From: UBA987 sp047620825
GTDB taxonomy: Bacteria; Bacteroidota; Bacteroidia; NS11-12g; UBA9320
NCBI GenBank assembly: GCA_047620825.1
Contig: JBLHOC010000178.1
Location: forward strand, 1 to 5,737
DNA length: 5,737 bases
Direction: 5' to 3'
Both the position numbers and the translations under genes were made by a program. This document shows, piece after piece, positions 5,112 to 5,737 of this stretch (positions within the stretch are counted from its first letter, which is position 1; every line of letters begins with the position of its first letter). Under the pieces are notes generated by a model. It was not told where the DNA came from and made no database searches. It was given only the letters and a program-made list of their open reading frames with translations.

Positions 5112-5737
5112 CTAGGCTTTCATAACCTCCATTAAGCCAGTCGTTCCCTTTATCGACATCATTCTTTTCAGGTTGTACGCGAGCACACTGAGACTCATTT
5201 CAGTGCCGACGCTCTCTAGACGCTTGGTTAAAAAGTGAGTGGCACCCATCCACATTTTCATGGTGCTAAATGGGTGCTCCACTGTTTGCTTTCTCAGAAC
5301 AGGTATATCAGGATTATTGTCCAGTCGTTTTTGCATATCTTCAATGATTGATTCGTGCATCCATCGGCGCATTCGTCGAGGATCGCGTTTGGACGTTGTG
5401 CATTTGGCGCGGATTGAGCCGTCTTTGCAAGCAATATGGTTGAAGTACACATCTTGCTCCAAACCACTTTCAATGACTCGCATTCGGTTTTGTAGCACTT
5501 CGCCAGCAGGACAAATATAAATATCTTTATCCTTGTCATATTTGAACAACGATTTATTAAAGGTCCCTTTTTTCTCTGAGCCTGAGGTGTCTGTTTGCGG
5601 TACGTTTGCCTCAGCACCAAGGTCTTCAGTAGCTTTGATATCATTGCGGCTAAAGTAACCTTTGTCTGCGATAACAGTGATGTTCTTGGTTTTAAGCGCG
5701 TCTTGCACTTGGCTGACGATACGGCTTAGTTGTCCCC
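5112..5737 (-). CDS. IS1182-family DDE transposase, C-terminal part (5' end outside window)
   Basis: The minus-strand frame is open from the window edge at 5737 to TAG at 5114-5112, giving about 208 residues; the GTG at 5708 is internal because GQLSRIVSQ in frame precedes it. It is the C-terminal half of an IS1182-type transposase. ADKGYFS holds the second catalytic aspartate (codon 5666-5664), and RKQTVEHPFSTMKMWMG holds the catalytic glutamate (codon 5279-5277). Between them is the cysteine-bearing insertion typical of the group (YICPAG, then IACKDG and AKCTT, then RDPRRMRRWMHE). The closing LAYNLKRM segment is also family-typical. No stop or frameshift is seen, so the element may be active if its 5' part is whole. 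It would cut and rejoin the ends of its own IS. It points toward the IS91-related element. Confidence 0.9.
   Translation of the reverse strand, partial: GQLSRIVSQVQDALKTKNITVIADKGYFSRNDIKATEDLGAEANVPQTDTSGSEKKGTFNKSLFKYDKDKDIYICPAGEVLQNRMRVIESGLEQDVYFNHIACKDGSIRAKCTTSKRDPRRMRRWMHESIIEDMQKRLDNNPDIPVLRKQTVEHPFSTMKMWMGATHFLTKRLESVGTEMSLSVLAYNLKRMMSIKGTTGLMEVMKA

Noticed and set aside
5100..5112. GGGTTAACTACCC as a transposon end or terminator
   Set aside because: Only four paired bases, no T-run, and it overlaps the transposase stop; the IS1182 end cannot be placed without its partner.
5239..5644. Plus-strand 93-residue and second minus-strand 116-residue frames at the IS1182 gene
   Set aside because: Both are shadows of the IS1182 transposase, which carries the DDE motifs in its own frame.

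Overview
This is an AT-rich window from a mobile or accessory stretch of a bacterial chromosome. Codon use, leader sequences, Shine-Dalgarno signals and the IS families suggest a gammaproteobacterium, perhaps a marine genus such as Shewanella, Vibrio or Pseudoalteromonas. That genus-level guess is inference, since no rRNA or other marker gene is present.

Left part (1-1855, all + strand). The window opens inside the last part of a RecG-like superfamily 2 helicase (1-381). A candidate promoter (408-436) and a very strong Shine-Dalgarno then lead into a compact four-gene run: a 24-residue hydrophobic peptide (469-543), a 98-residue unrecognised protein (543-839), an exported DNA/RNA non-specific endonuclease of the NUC1 type (832-1650) and a 66-residue membrane protein (1655-1855). 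The first three overlap by 1 and 8 bases and the fourth starts 4 bases later, so the set is probably one translationally coupled operon built around the nuclease. Its purpose (nutrient DNA scavenging, uptake-related processing or attack on competitor DNA) cannot be decided from sequence.

Middle (1856-3840). After a 204-base gap containing an inverted repeat comes a 509-residue protein with four N-terminal membrane spans, a short charged linker and a large cytoplasmic part ending in a GAF-like fold. It has no recognisable output domain. A 44-residue helical peptide with a good ribosome binding site follows 57 bases later, then a short hairpin that may be a terminator. These two genes are the least explained part of the window.

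Right part (3841-5737). This is mobile DNA. A stretch with a perfect -10 box and repeated TGTTAT/ATAACA half-sites has no gene behind it. Next to it lies an apparent 874-bp element (4023-4896) bounded by diverged inverted repeats of about 132 bases; each repeat contains a pair of inverted arms around a 33-35 base loop. Inside is only the C-terminal end of an IS91-family transposase, on the minus strand. After about 215 bases without a recognisable gene, the minus strand encodes the C-terminal half or more of an apparently intact IS1182-family DDE transposase that runs off the window.
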